Assembly (NCBI GenBank): GCA_028689025.1
Contig: JAQTXA010000001.1
Location: 62,001-126,000 of the forward strand
DNA length: 64,000 nt
Reading direction: 5' to 3'
DNA from: Aliarcobacter sp.
GTDB taxonomy: Bacteria > Campylobacterota > Campylobacteria > Campylobacterales > Arcobacteraceae
Shown piece by piece: positions 8,114 to 16,918 of this stretch (positions are counted from its first letter, which is position 1; each line of letters starts with the position of its first letter). Made by a program: the position numbers and the translations under genes. A model generated the notes under the pieces. It was not told the origin of the DNA, did not search any database, and worked only from the letters and a program-made list of their open reading frames with translations.

Positions 8114-9294
8114 TTTATTTCCACTTTAGTCCCTACATTTATTTCAGATTTAACATCTATTTTTAAATCATACTCTTTTGCTATCAAAGAGACAATATTT
8201 AAACCAATACCAAATCCACCTACACTTTTATCAAATCTTGAATATCTTTCAAAAAGAGTTTCTAAATTCTCTTTTGCAATCCCTTTTCCACTATCTTCAA
8301 TACTTAAAATATTATCATCTAAATTTACTTTTATAAAACCTGCAATTTTATTATATTTAATTGCATTTGATAAAATATTATCTATTAATTTAGTTATCTT
8401 TTTCATATCACAAATCAAAAAAACATCATCTTCAATGTTTATATCAAAGCTTATTTTTTTCATTGTTGCAATACTATTAAAATACTCAATTCTTTGTCTT
8501 AATACATTTGAAAGATTAATCTCTTCATTATTTGAAATTATTTGATTATTCAGTGTCACAAAAGTCAAATCTTCATAAATATTTGAAATTGTTTTTGCAC
8601 CTATTTCAATTCTATTTATTTTTTTTAATAATCTCTCATCTAAACTACTTTTATCAATCATCTCAATATTTGTAATAATTGCAGTCACCGGTGTATTTAA
8701 CTCATGGGTTGTATCTTTTATAAACCTATCCAATAGATGTAACGCATCTCTCATTGGCTTTAGAAACAGTCTTAAAATAAAATATCCTAAAACCATCATA
8801 AATATAAAAGCCAACAAAAAACTTATAGCAATTTTATGCCTGATTTGCTCAAACCAAACTCCATCATCTGGAACTTCAACAATAATAAATTTGCTTCCCA
8901 AATAGTAAGATTCTGGCTCTTTTATAAAATGTATTTGATTATGACTTAGATAAATAACTTCATCTAAACTTACATCTTTTGATTTAAGAGTTGAAAAAAT
9001 CTTTTTTTTATCACTATCAAAAATAGCTGATTCAAATCGTTCATCTCTTGGATAGATATTATTTTTATCGATATTAACATGTAAATCTTTTAATCTGAAA
9101 ATTAAATCATTTGAATAACTTTGTAAAATTTGCCTTTTTTCTTGCAACATTAAATCTTTTTGGAATTTGTAGTATAAAAAAGATACTACACCCAAAATTA
9201 CTAAAACAAGAAAGGAATATAAAAAACTAAAACTTAAAAGAGTTCTAGTTTCACTTTTGGTTAAATCTATACCCGAGTTTTTTAAGACTAACAA
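8107..9294 (-). CDS. Sensor histidine kinase (DccS/CrdS-like)
   Basis: The 395-residue protein has a membrane segment at about residues 20-43, a periplasmic loop, a second segment at about 155-178, then an H-box (FIKDTTHELNTPVTAI) and HATPase motifs: N-box LIDNILSNAIKYN, G1 IEDSGKGI, and GGFGIGLNIV. The start is a TTG: no ATG or GTG precedes the first membrane segment, and AGGA sits about ten bases upstream. It overlaps the response regulator gene by 44 bases. Sequence style and operon resemble Campylobacter DccS and Helicobacter CrdS; the signal sensed is unknown. Confidence 0.88.
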   Translation of the reverse strand: MLVLKNSGIDLTKSETRTLLSFSFLYSFLVLVILGVVSFLYYKFQKDLMLQEKRQILQSYSNDLIFRLKDLHVNIDKNNIYPRDERFESAIFDSDKKKIFSTLKSKDVSLDEVIYLSHNQIHFIKEPESYYLGSKFIIVEVPDDGVWFEQIRHKIAISFLLAFIFMMVLGYFILRLFLKPMRDALHLLDRFIKDTTHELNTPVTAIITNIEMIDKSSLDERLLKKINRIEIGAKTISNIYEDLTFVTLNNQIISNNEEINLSNVLRQRIEYFNSIATMKKISFDINIEDDVFLICDMKKITKLIDNILSNAIKYNKIAGFIKVNLDDNILSIEDSGKGIAKENLETLFERYSRFDKSVGGFGIGLNIVSLIAKEYDLKIDVKSEINVGTKVEIKW

Positions 9295-9919
9295 TTTTAT
9301 CTTTTCCTAATATTTTTCTAAGATTTTTTATATAAGTTCTTAAAGAGTTATCACTATACTCTTCATCATAATCCCAAACATAATCGTAAATTCTATCATG
9401 AACTAAAAGTTCATTTGGATGTTGTAAAAAGAATTTCAGAAGTTTTGTCTCTTTTAAATTTAATTTTATTATCTCTTCACCATCTTTTAACTCACTAGAT
9501 ATTGAATTAAAAGTTATAGTTTCAGTTATGTTTATACTCTCACCTTTATGAGAAAATTCTCTTTTTAATATTGTTTGCACTCGTATTAAAAGTTCTTTTA
9601 ACTCAAAAGGTTTTCTAATATAATCATCACAGCCACTTGAATATCCTTGCTCTAATGAATCCATAGAGTTTAATGATGTAATAAAAATAGCAGGCGTATT
9701 ATTATTTTCATTTCTAACTTCTTTTAATACTTCAAAACCACTTTTAATTGGTACGTTTACATCAAGTAATAATAAATCAAAAGAGTTTTCATAAATAGAT
9801 GTTAGTGCTTCTTCACCATCATAAACACAAATTACCTCAAAACCTTTTTCTTCCAAATATTCACAAACTGTTTCACTTAAATTTAAGTCATCTTCTAATA
9901 ATAATATTTTAGTTTTCAT
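9251..9919 (-). CDS. OmpR-family response regulator (DccR/CrdR-like)
   Basis: The 222-residue protein has a receiver domain with the acidic pair ED at 9-10, phospho-acceptor D53 in LLLLDVNVP, Thr/Ser in IFITS, and Lys in IRKPFE. The C-terminal winged helix includes TKLLKFFLQHPN and SLRTYIKNLRKILG. It is the cognate partner of the overlapping kinase gene. Its ATG overlaps the stop of the DUF1104 gene by 11 bases. A matching operator lies in front of the nearby glycine-zipper gene. Confidence 0.92.
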   Translation of the reverse strand: MKTKILLLEDDLNLSETVCEYLEEKGFEVICVYDGEEALTSIYENSFDLLLLDVNVPIKSGFEVLKEVRNENNNTPAIFITSLNSMDSLEQGYSSGCDDYIRKPFELKELLIRVQTILKREFSHKGESINITETITFNSISSELKDGEEIIKLNLKETKLLKFFLQHPNELLVHDRIYDYVWDYDEEYSDNSLRTYIKNLRKILGKDKIVSLKKLGYRFNQK

Positions 9920-10139
9920 TTTGTTTTAACTCTTCTATACTTTGTTCAAATTGAGCTTTTTCATCTTGACTCATAGTTGGAATTCTAGAATTCAACTCTT
10001 TAATAAATTGAGCTTTGTTTTCATCTTTTACATAACCAATAATTGCTATTAGTTCTTGAGTACTCATTTCTGAATAATCTTCTTGTTTTGCAAAAACAAA
10101 AGTGAACAATAAAAGGAATATCAGGGCAATTTTTTTCAT
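9909..10139 (-). CDS. Small periplasmic DUF1104-like protein
   Basis: The 76-residue precursor has a clear signal peptide (MKKIALIFLLLFTFVFA) and a short helical mature part (EMSTQELIAIIGYV, QAFEQSIEEL-like) typical of Campylobacterota DUF1104 proteins. It heads the four-gene operon with the response regulator, kinase and cytochrome. Small periplasmic proteins of this type beside two-component systems may bind a ligand or report envelope state, but the role is not established. The promoter region is the 89-base gap to the divergent lipoprotein gene. Confidence 0.75.
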   Translation of the reverse strand: MKKIALIFLLLFTFVFAKQEDYSEMSTQELIAIIGYVKDENKAQFIKELNSRIPTMSQDEKAQFEQSIEELKQNEN

Positions 10140-10258
10140 TTTTAAACTCTATTTTTTATTTTGATTGTACCATATTAAATGTATAATAATTGTAGATAAA
10201 TCCACTTTAAGCTTTCAGTAAATAATTTTTGACTAAAATCACTTCAAAAAAGAGTTTA

Positions 10259-10558
10259 ATGTTTAAACACATATTTCTAATTTCAGGTTTTACTCTTATT
10301 CTTTGTGGTTGCTTTGGAAAAAGTAAAGAAGAAAAGTGGACTGCTTTTATCTATCCAGATAAAGAAAATAATAAAAAAAATATAAAAAGTCCAATGACTT
10401 TCCCCTCAATTGAAGAGTGTAAAAAAAGTTCTATTTTAGAAATAAAAAAACAAAACTTAGAAAATATTGCCATATTCAAATGTGGTTTAAATTGTAAATA
10501 TCACGATGGAATGAAAATAGAAATATGCCAAGAGATGTTATCATCTAATGACAAATAG
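10259..10558 (+). CDS. Putative small lipoprotein of unknown function
   Basis: I start at the ATG giving MFKHIFLISGFTLILCGCF, a short charged N-terminus, hydrophobic core and lipobox-like LCGC. The track start ten codons upstream is a TTG that would bury the signal. The mature part of about 80 residues is lysine-rich and contains further cysteines (EECKKSS, CGLNCKYHDGM, EICQEM), suggesting disulfides or metal binding. No family recognised. It precedes the regulator gene by 24 bases and is probably co-transcribed with it. Confidence 0.6.
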   Translation: MFKHIFLISGFTLILCGCFGKSKEEKWTAFIYPDKENNKKNIKSPMTFPSIEECKKSSILEIKKQNLENIAIFKCGLNCKYHDGMKIEICQEMLSSNDK

Positions 10559-10582
10559 TAAAATTATTTAGTAGGAATTAAA

Positions 10583-11245
10583 ATGAAAGCGTTGAGATTT
10601 TTAAATATTTGTTATGATATAAAAAGTATCAATAACGAATTTAGTGATTATATCTCCTCACATATTGATAACTTTTTAGAATATAAACATCACGATGAAT
10701 TAATTGAATTAATAAATACAAATGATATTCATTTTGTTATAACTCAATATAACTTTGAACTTTTAAAAAAGATTAGAGTTTTAAATAAACAAATACAAAT
10801 TATTGCTCTTCAAGATGAGTTAAATCATACACATTTATTAGAGAGTTTAGAGCTTAAACATGTAAAGTTTATACAAAATTTAGATTGCGTGAATACTTTT
10901 ATTGATACATTAAAAGAGTGCGTAAAAATTACAGATTCAAATAAATCTAACATTATTAATTTAGGAAATGATTTTGTTTATGATAAATATAATAAATATC
11001 TATTCAAAAATAACAATGTTGTTTCATTAACAAAAAAAGAACTTACATTTTTAGATTTTTTACTAAATAACCATGACTGTCCAATAAGTTATGAAAAAAT
11101 CAATATGAATATTTGGGATGGTTCTATGACTCATGATTCTTTAAGGTCATTAATAAAAGAATTAAGAAAAAAAACCTATAAAGAACTTATAAAAAATGTG
11201 TCAGGAATAGGATATAGAGTAGATATTCTAGCTCAATATGAATGA
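10583..11245 (+). CDS. OmpR-type winged-helix regulator with degenerate receiver
   Basis: The C-terminal 90 residues form an OmpR/PhoB-type winged helix (LTKKELTFLDFLLNN, SLRSLIKELRKKT, VSGIGYRVD). The N-terminal 120 residues have receiver-like length but lack the phospho-acceptor aspartate: the expected strand reads HFVITQYNFE. It is therefore probably a phosphorylation-independent or atypical regulator. No partner kinase gene is adjacent. It overlaps the ABC exporter gene by eight bases, so it may control that transporter. Confidence 0.75.
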   Translation: MKALRFLNICYDIKSINNEFSDYISSHIDNFLEYKHHDELIELINTNDIHFVITQYNFELLKKIRVLNKQIQIIALQDELNHTHLLESLELKHVKFIQNLDCVNTFIDTLKECVKITDSNKSNIINLGNDFVYDKYNKYLFKNNNVVSLTKKELTFLDFLLNNHDCPISYEKINMNIWDGSMTHDSLRSLIKELRKKTYKELIKNVSGIGYRVDILAQYE

Positions 11246-13010
11246 AAAAATCTCTTTAAAATATATTTTTAAACTTTTACTAGATAATAAAAAAACACTT
11301 ATTATTGGTCAAATAATTACAATAATTGCGATATTAGTAAGTGTTCCTATTCCCCTACTTTTGCCTTTATTAGTTGATGAAGTTCTACTAAAAAAGCCTG
11401 ATTTTTTTGTAAATAATATAAATGAATTTATTGGTAGTGGCAATGCTTTTTATTATATTGCTATTGTTACATTTATAGTTTTATTTCTTCGTGTGATTTA
11501 TTTTGTTTTTGGTGTAATTATTACAAAACTATTTACAAAAATCTCAAAATATGTAACCTTTAAAATAAGAGAAAAACTTTTAAATCATCTTGAACTTGTT
11601 AATATGAATGAATATGAGAGTTTGGGTTCTGGTTCAATTAGTGCAAATTTAGTAACTGATGTAAATACTTTAGATAATTTTATAGTTTCAATTGCTAGTA
11701 AATTTATCTCTTCAATCTTAACTTTAATAGCTGTTGCAATTGTAATAATTGCAATTCACCCAATTTTAGGTCTTATGATTTTATTTATTCAACCAATTAT
11801 TATGATTCTTTCAAAAAAAATCTCTAAAAAAACTGGTGAATTAAAAAAAGAGGAAAACAAAGCCATTGAAGAGTTTCAAAATAATATAAATGAAACTTTG
11901 GACTTATTTGGACAGATAAAAGCTAGTAATAAAGAGAGTTTCTTTTTTAATGAATCAATAAATAAAGCCACAAATATTCAAAAAACTTCCAATGAATTTA
12001 ATTATAAAAGTGTAGCTTATGAGAGATTTTCTTTTACTATTTTTTTAATTGCTTTTGAGATTTTTAGAGCCGTTGGACTTTTACTTGTAGTTTATAGTGA
12101 TTTATCCATTGGTTTAATGTTTGCCATGTTTGGATATATTTGGTTTATTATGACCCCTGTTCAAGATATTTTAACTATTCAATACTCATTTGCAAGTGCA
12201 AATGCAGCAATTATTAGAATAAATAAAATCTTAGATTTAAAAAAAGAGAAAAATGGAACTTTAAAATTAGACTCTACTTCTAAAAAAGTTGATATTTCTA
12301 TACAAAACTTGAGTTTTTATTACAATGAAGAAAAAGAGGTTTTAAAAAATATCTCTTTTAATATAAAATCAGGTGAAAAAGTGGCAATCATAGGTGCAAG
12401 TGGAAGTGGGAAAACGACAATTGCAAATATAATTTCAGGTTTTTATTCTAAAAATTCTGGAGATATTTTATATAACAGTATCAGTATTGATGAATTAAAT
12501 AGACAAAGTTTAAGAGAAAATATCTTTTTGGTTTTACAAATGCCAATTTTGTTTAATAATAGTTTACGATTTAATATTACAATGGGAAATATAAATATAA
12601 GCGATGAAGAGATTATCAAAGCTTTAAAAATTGCACAACTTTATGATACAGTTGAAAATATGTCAAATGGCCTTGAAACACTTGTTGGTAAACATGGAAT
12701 AAGATTAAGTGGTGGACAACGCCAAAGATTATCAATAGCTAGAATGATTATTGCAAATCCTGCTGTTGTTATATTTGATGAATCAACTTCAGCTTTAGAT
12801 GTACATACAGAAGTAAAACTATTTAGTGATTTAGAAGAGTTTTTAAAAGAAAAAACTGTTATAACAATAGCTCACAGATTAAGTACCGTAAAAAATGCAG
12901 ATATGATATATGTAATAGATGATGGAAAACTTGTACAAAGTGGAAATCATAAAGAGTTAGAAGAACAAGAGGGACACTATTTAGAGTTCGTTAAGAAACA
13001 ACTAATTTAA
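11238..13010 (+). CDS. ABC exporter, fused permease and ATPase (MsbA/MDR-type half transporter)
   Basis: The 590-residue protein has an N-terminal six-helix membrane domain (about 20-310) and a C-terminal ATPase. The ATPase shows Walker A GASGSGKTT, signature LSGGQRQRLSIARM, Walker B VVIFDESTSALD and the H-loop TIAHRLS. It works as a homodimer or heterodimer to export lipids, peptides or drugs. Substrate cannot be read from sequence. There is no peptidase C39 domain. It is translationally coupled to the upstream regulator gene. Confidence 0.9.
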   Translation: MNEKISLKYIFKLLLDNKKTLIIGQIITIIAILVSVPIPLLLPLLVDEVLLKKPDFFVNNINEFIGSGNAFYYIAIVTFIVLFLRVIYFVFGVIITKLFTKISKYVTFKIREKLLNHLELVNMNEYESLGSGSISANLVTDVNTLDNFIVSIASKFISSILTLIAVAIVIIAIHPILGLMILFIQPIIMILSKKISKKTGELKKEENKAIEEFQNNINETLDLFGQIKASNKESFFFNESINKATNIQKTSNEFNYKSVAYERFSFTIFLIAFEIFRAVGLLLVVYSDLSIGLMFAMFGYIWFIMTPVQDILTIQYSFASANAAIIRINKILDLKKEKNGTLKLDSTSKKVDISIQNLSFYYNEEKEVLKNISFNIKSGEKVAIIGASGSGKTTIANIISGFYSKNSGDILYNSISIDELNRQSLRENIFLVLQMPILFNNSLRFNITMGNINISDEEIIKALKIAQLYDTVENMSNGLETLVGKHGIRLSGGQRQRLSIARMIIANPAVVIFDESTSALDVHTEVKLFSDLEEFLKEKTVITIAHRLSTVKNADMIYVIDDGKLVQSGNHKELEEQEGHYLEFVKKQLI

Positions 13011-13053
13011 ACTTTTTCAACTATAATTAAAATAAATATCTTAAAGGACTATT

Positions 13054-14103
13054 TTGTTAGATTCAACCAATTTAAAAAACTATTTTTTCTATTTCGCAAC
13101 TTTTGTTGTAATAATTGCTGGAATAAAAATGGCAGGAGAAGTTGTAGTTATACTTTTTTTAGCAATTTTTATATCTTCAATATTCTCAACACTTTTAAAT
13201 GTTTTACAAAAAAAAGGAATTGCTAGAATCTTCTCTTATTTTTTTATTTTATTAATTATTTCTATAATAAGTTTTCTATTGGTCTATGTAATAAATATCT
13301 CTTTAAATGATTTTATTCTAAATCTTCCTGAATATGAAGAAAAATTTAGAACAATAGTCTTAAATTCTATTCAATTTGCCCAAGATTCAGGTTTTGAGAT
13401 AGATAAACAAAAGATATTAAATGCTTTAAGTTTCGCTTCTTTTTTTGGATTTTCAACAAATATAATAGGAATTATTGGTACTTTTTTATCAAAATTTTTA
13501 CTTGTAATCATTGGAGTTGCTTTTATATTAGCAGAATCAAAATCTTTTCAAACAAAATTAAAAATAATTTTTAGATATGATGCAAAAAAGTTAGAACGAT
13601 TCAACTTATTTTCATATAATATTCAAAGATATTTTGTAGTTAAATCATTTACAAGTTTTTTAACAGGTTTTATAATAGCAATTGTTTTATCATTTTTTGG
13701 AGTTGATTATCCTATTTTATGGGGAGTTATAGCAATGTTATTTAACTTTATTCCTGTTATTGGATCGATTATTGCTTCAATCCCTGCAATTTTATTAGCT
13801 TTAATGAGTCTGGATTTAAGTGCAACTATTTGGGTGGCAATTTTATATATTATAATAAATATTTCTATAAGTAATATTTTAGAGCCAAAACTTATGGGAA
13901 AAGAGTTAGGACTTTCACCTTTAGTTATCTTCTTTTCACTGATTTTTTGGGGTTATATTTTAGGAATTGTTGGAATGTTTTTAGCCGTTCCAATTACAAT
14001 GACTTTAAAAATTGCTTTTGACTCAAATATAAATACCCATTGGATTGGAATATTAATGTCAGATTTATCAAGAAAAAGAGAAAGAAATAAAGAGCTTAAT
14101 TAA
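13054..14103 (+). CDS. AI-2E family transporter (UPF0118/TqsA-PerM-like)
   Basis: The 349-residue protein is almost all membrane helices. It has the family's C-terminal pattern PILWGVIAMLFNFIPVIGSI, SNILEPKLMGKELGLSPLVI and FLAVPITMTLKIAFD. Members have been linked to AI-2 export, sodium/proton exchange or other roles, so the substrate is open. The start is a TTG preceded by AAAGGA seven bases away. It lies 43 bases after the ABC exporter gene and may belong to the same unit. Confidence 0.88.
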   Translation: MLDSTNLKNYFFYFATFVVIIAGIKMAGEVVVILFLAIFISSIFSTLLNVLQKKGIARIFSYFFILLIISIISFLLVYVINISLNDFILNLPEYEEKFRTIVLNSIQFAQDSGFEIDKQKILNALSFASFFGFSTNIIGIIGTFLSKFLLVIIGVAFILAESKSFQTKLKIIFRYDAKKLERFNLFSYNIQRYFVVKSFTSFLTGFIIAIVLSFFGVDYPILWGVIAMLFNFIPVIGSIIASIPAILLALMSLDLSATIWVAILYIIINISISNILEPKLMGKELGLSPLVIFFSLIFWGYILGIVGMFLAVPITMTLKIAFDSNINTHWIGILMSDLSRKRERNKELN

Positions 14104-14124
14104 AACCTCTTTATTTCTTTAAAA
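14081..14124. terminator. Bidirectional terminator hairpin between convergent genes
   Basis: A perfect 14-base stem, AAAGAAATAAAGAG at 14081-14094 pairing with CTCTTTATTTCTTT at 14107-14120, with a 12-base loop that contains the stop codon of the AI-2E gene. It lies just ahead of the stop of the convergent GH3 gene. The stem is AT-rich with little GC, so its strength is uncertain. Confidence 0.65.
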
Positions 14125-14127
14125 CTA

Positions 14128-15228
14128 TTAATATTTAGCCATCATCTTATCAATTCTCTCATTTGATTTAATTATTTGATCTATTGAAATCTCTTTGTTA
14201 AGAATTTGAGCATAAACAGTATTTACAATCTCTTTTAATGAGATTGGTTTTGCTAATTGATTTGCGAATAAAAGCATATTTACCCCTGAATTAATAGCTA
14301 AAGTTAAAGTCTCTTTTAAATCATAATGTTTTGAAATTGCTTGCATTTGTAAATCATCACTAATTAAAACACCTTCATATCCTAGTTTGTTTCTTAATAA
14401 CTTTGTATTAATTTCAGTTGATAGTGTTGCTGGATAATTTTTGTCTAAATTTTTATTATAAACATGAGCTGTCATAATCATATCAACTCTGTTATTTTGA
14501 ATAAAATATTTATAAGGCTCTAACTCTTTTGGACTCCAAGTATTTGAAATATCTACAAATCCTAGATGGGAATCACTTAAAGATGAACCATGTCCTGGGA
14601 AATGTTTTAAAACAGAGATAATTTTTTGTTTTTTTAACTCATCCACAAATATTGACGAATATTTAATAACATCTTTAGATGATTCTCCAAAAGAACGACC
14701 TCTGGTAACAATCACCTTATTTTCTTTGTTTATAGCTAAATCTACAACTGGTGCAAAATCAGCATTTATTCCACTTTGTTTTAAATCTTTTGCTAATAAT
14801 CCATATGCCTCTTTTGCAAAACTCTCACCTTTTTGAGCTACATCAATAGCTTTTGGTGTATTTACAAATCCATCAGAACTTTTTAATCTTTGAACAATTC
14901 CACCCTCTTGGTCAATAGAAATTAAAAGCTTTTGTTTTGAAATAGCTTGTAATGAAGATGTTAATCTACTTAACTGCTCTTTATTTCTTACATTCTTTAC
15001 TTTTTTCTTATCATTTGGATCTTTATCAAATAATATAACTCCGCCAAGTCCTGCTTTTATATTTTTATATACTTCATCATTAGAATTTACTGTTTCACCA
15101 TTAAAACCTAAAACTACCATCTTTGAAATCATTTTTTCTATTTGTTCTTTTGTATATTTTTCATTTGCAAAAAGGTTATTACAAACTAACAAAAATAATA
15201 AAATTGAAATTGAAACTTTTTTATACAT
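14128..15228 (-). CDS. nagZ: Glycoside hydrolase family 3, beta-N-acetylhexosaminidase (NagZ-like)
   Basis: The start at MYKKVSISILLFLLVCNNLFA gives a clean signal peptide and an AAGAG site; the longer track start adds ten non-signal residues and overlaps the upstream gene. GH3 motifs are present: SIDQEGGIVQRL, KHFPGHGSS with DSH (the His-Asp acid/base dyad of NagZ enzymes), and GVLISDDLQMQAI, whose aspartate is the nucleophile. It removes GlcNAc from peptidoglycan fragments. A signal peptide is unusual, since many NagZ enzymes are cytosolic; here the protein should act in the periplasm. Confidence 0.88.
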   Translation of the reverse strand: MYKKVSISILLFLLVCNNLFANEKYTKEQIEKMISKMVVLGFNGETVNSNDEVYKNIKAGLGGVILFDKDPNDKKKVKNVRNKEQLSRLTSSLQAISKQKLLISIDQEGGIVQRLKSSDGFVNTPKAIDVAQKGESFAKEAYGLLAKDLKQSGINADFAPVVDLAINKENKVIVTRGRSFGESSKDVIKYSSIFVDELKKQKIISVLKHFPGHGSSLSDSHLGFVDISNTWSPKELEPYKYFIQNNRVDMIMTAHVYNKNLDKNYPATLSTEINTKLLRNKLGYEGVLISDDLQMQAISKHYDLKETLTLAINSGVNMLLFANQLAKPISLKEIVNTVYAQILNKEISIDQIIKSNERIDKMMAKY

Positions 15229-15247
15229 ATTCACTCTTTCTTTTAAA

Positions 15248-15664
15248 TTAACTCTCATCTTTTTCTTTTAACAAATATCTTTGAGATGAAATTACTGATA
15301 AATATCTTACAAATAATAAGAAAACTATTACACCTGATAAAATTAATAAGTTAAAATTAACGGGACTTGAGAAAAGAGCATCTATAGTAGTTAAATCCTC
15401 TTTATTTACCTTTACAACATTCACAATAAACTCTCTTAGAGCCAAAATGATAAAGGCATCAACAAGTAAGGTCATTGTAACTCTTTGCTCTCTGACGTAG
15501 TTAACAACAGCTCTTACAATTTCCAAGAAAATTACAAAATAAAGCATATAGATAATAAAATCCATAAGTTTATCTAAAGATAAAGCTATTAAAAATAGCA
15601 CTGTTGTAATTGATAATTCAATATATAATTTATCTGAGAAAAAGTTTACAAAAGTTTTTTTCAT
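15248..15664 (-). CDS. PsiE-family membrane protein
   Basis: The 138-residue protein has four hydrophobic segments (about 18-30, 35-52, 65-82, 104-125) and the stretch FLEIVRAVVNYVREQRV followed by DAFIILALREFIV, characteristic of the PsiE (phosphate-starvation-inducible E) family. Its biochemical role is not known. The gene lies 10 bases after the ADP-ribosylglycohydrolase gene and 19 bases before the GH3 gene on the same strand, so the three probably form an operon. Confidence 0.75.
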   Translation of the reverse strand: MKKTFVNFFSDKLYIELSITTVLFLIALSLDKLMDFIIYMLYFVIFLEIVRAVVNYVREQRVTMTLLVDAFIILALREFIVNVVKVNKEDLTTIDALFSSPVNFNLLILSGVIVFLLFVRYLSVISSQRYLLKEKDES

Positions 15665-15674
15665 AAATACTCCT

Positions 15675-16529
15675 TTAAATTTTTGCGTTAATATTCATCC
15701 ACTCTTTTGGTAATTGCCCTATTTCATTATTTGCCATAAATATTATAGTTGCTATCATTGCTCGTGCACTCGTGTCTCCACCAGCTTTTGAATTAGCAAT
15801 TATCATCTCTTTTAAATTATCATATTTTATTAAAAGATGAATAACTCCACTAAAACCATCATTTATATCGCAAGCTGGTCCAAAAGTTCTAATAGCTTTA
15901 AAACTATCTTCATCCTTTGAATTTAGAGCTTTTTCTATCATATCTTGGAAATGTTCATTAGATTCATCTTTTAATTTTAAGATTGATTTTGTTATATCAT
16001 TTTTTTCTAAAACTAAAATCAATAATTTTGCAAAAAAATCAGCACACTCTTTTGCAAGTTGGCTATTGTGAGTGATAATTACAAAATTTTCTACATTTTT
16101 GAAAAACTCTTCTTTTGTTTTTGAAACCTTTAAAAGTGGAGCAATTCTTCCAACTATTGATAAATCAGTAGATGTTGAACCACTTGGTTCTATTTTATTT
16201 TTGATATTTTCAATTGTATTTCTTGAAGCTCCATCAACATAACCTGTATAAGTTTGCATTTTATCAAACCAAAAATCTTTAAAAGCTTCTTCATCAAAAC
16301 TATCTTTGTCTTTTAAAAACTCATACAACCATAAAGTTTGGTCTCCATAATGAGTAAAATCACCTGCTATTTTTCCCTTATGCCACATCGCAATTGGTGC
16401 ATTTAAACCATTCCAATCTATTGAATTATTAATCAATTGTTCTTCATCGTAAACCCAATGTGTTCCTAAACAATATGAATCAACAACTAAGGTACTTGTA
16501 ACTAAATCTTTTATTTTTTCTTCAAACAT
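15675..16529 (-). CDS. ADP-ribosylglycohydrolase family protein
   Basis: The 284-residue protein shows the family's metal-binding layout: GDFTHYGDQTLWLYEF near the N-terminus, YVDGASRNTIEN in the middle and the C-terminal KAGGDTSARAMIATII. The family removes ADP-ribose from proteins or small molecules (DraG, ARH) using two magnesium ions. The N-terminal motif differs from the classic GAIxGDAxG, reading VVDSYCLGTHWVYD, so the substrate may be unusual. No ADP-ribosyltransferase gene is seen in the window. Confidence 0.82.
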   Translation of the reverse strand: MFEEKIKDLVTSTLVVDSYCLGTHWVYDEEQLINNSIDWNGLNAPIAMWHKGKIAGDFTHYGDQTLWLYEFLKDKDSFDEEAFKDFWFDKMQTYTGYVDGASRNTIENIKNKIEPSGSTSTDLSIVGRIAPLLKVSKTKEEFFKNVENFVIITHNSQLAKECADFFAKLLILVLEKNDITKSILKLKDESNEHFQDMIEKALNSKDEDSFKAIRTFGPACDINDGFSGVIHLLIKYDNLKEMIIANSKAGGDTSARAMIATIIFMANNEIGQLPKEWMNINAKI

Positions 16530-16538
16530 TTTAATCTC

Positions 16539-16805
16539 CTATTTATTCCAGTTTTTATAATTTGTAAATGAAGGAAACTGGTGTTTAAACTCATCTTTAT
16601 CAAATGAAAAGTAGTATGAATCCATATATGCGCATAATAAATCATAATTTTTTTTCAATTCCAAAAACTTTTCTTCACTTCCTGTTTCCATATCTGGATG
16701 GTATATTTTTGATAATTTTAAATACTTCTTTTTTAAATCTTTTTTTGAAACCCTTGTTAATATTCCAAACATATCAACAGCTTTTTCAAACTCTTCATAT
16801 TCCAT
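16539..16805 (-). CDS. Small J-domain protein
   Basis: The ATG at MEYEEFEKAVDMFGI follows AAAGGA and is preferred to the track start 17 codons upstream. The 88-residue protein is little more than a J domain: KKDLKKKYLKLSKIYHPDME contains the HPD tripeptide that stimulates Hsp70 ATPase, followed by EKFLELKKNYDLLCAYMD. There are no Gly/Phe or zinc-finger regions. It probably recruits DnaK to a specific client. It is ten bases upstream of the ADP-ribosylglycohydrolase gene on the same strand. Confidence 0.82.
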   Translation of the reverse strand: MEYEEFEKAVDMFGILTRVSKKDLKKKYLKLSKIYHPDMETGSEEKFLELKKNYDLLCAYMDSYYFSFDKDEFKHQFPSFTNYKNWNK

Positions 16806-16918
16806 AAAAATCCTTTTAATATCTTCTATATTGTACACAAAAATATTTAATTTCAATTTAGAAGTATTTTATTTCAATAATGTTAGTCTAAATATCAATA
16901 TACTTTAAAAGGAAATTT

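Noticed and set aside
10140-10228. Second DccR box in front of the DUF1104-RR-HK operon
   Set aside because: No TTCAC-N6-TTCAC repeat on either strand in this gap.
16806-16856. Longer start of the small J-domain protein
   Set aside because: The downstream ATG has AAAGGA at good distance, and the extra 17 residues are unlike the J-domain N-terminus.
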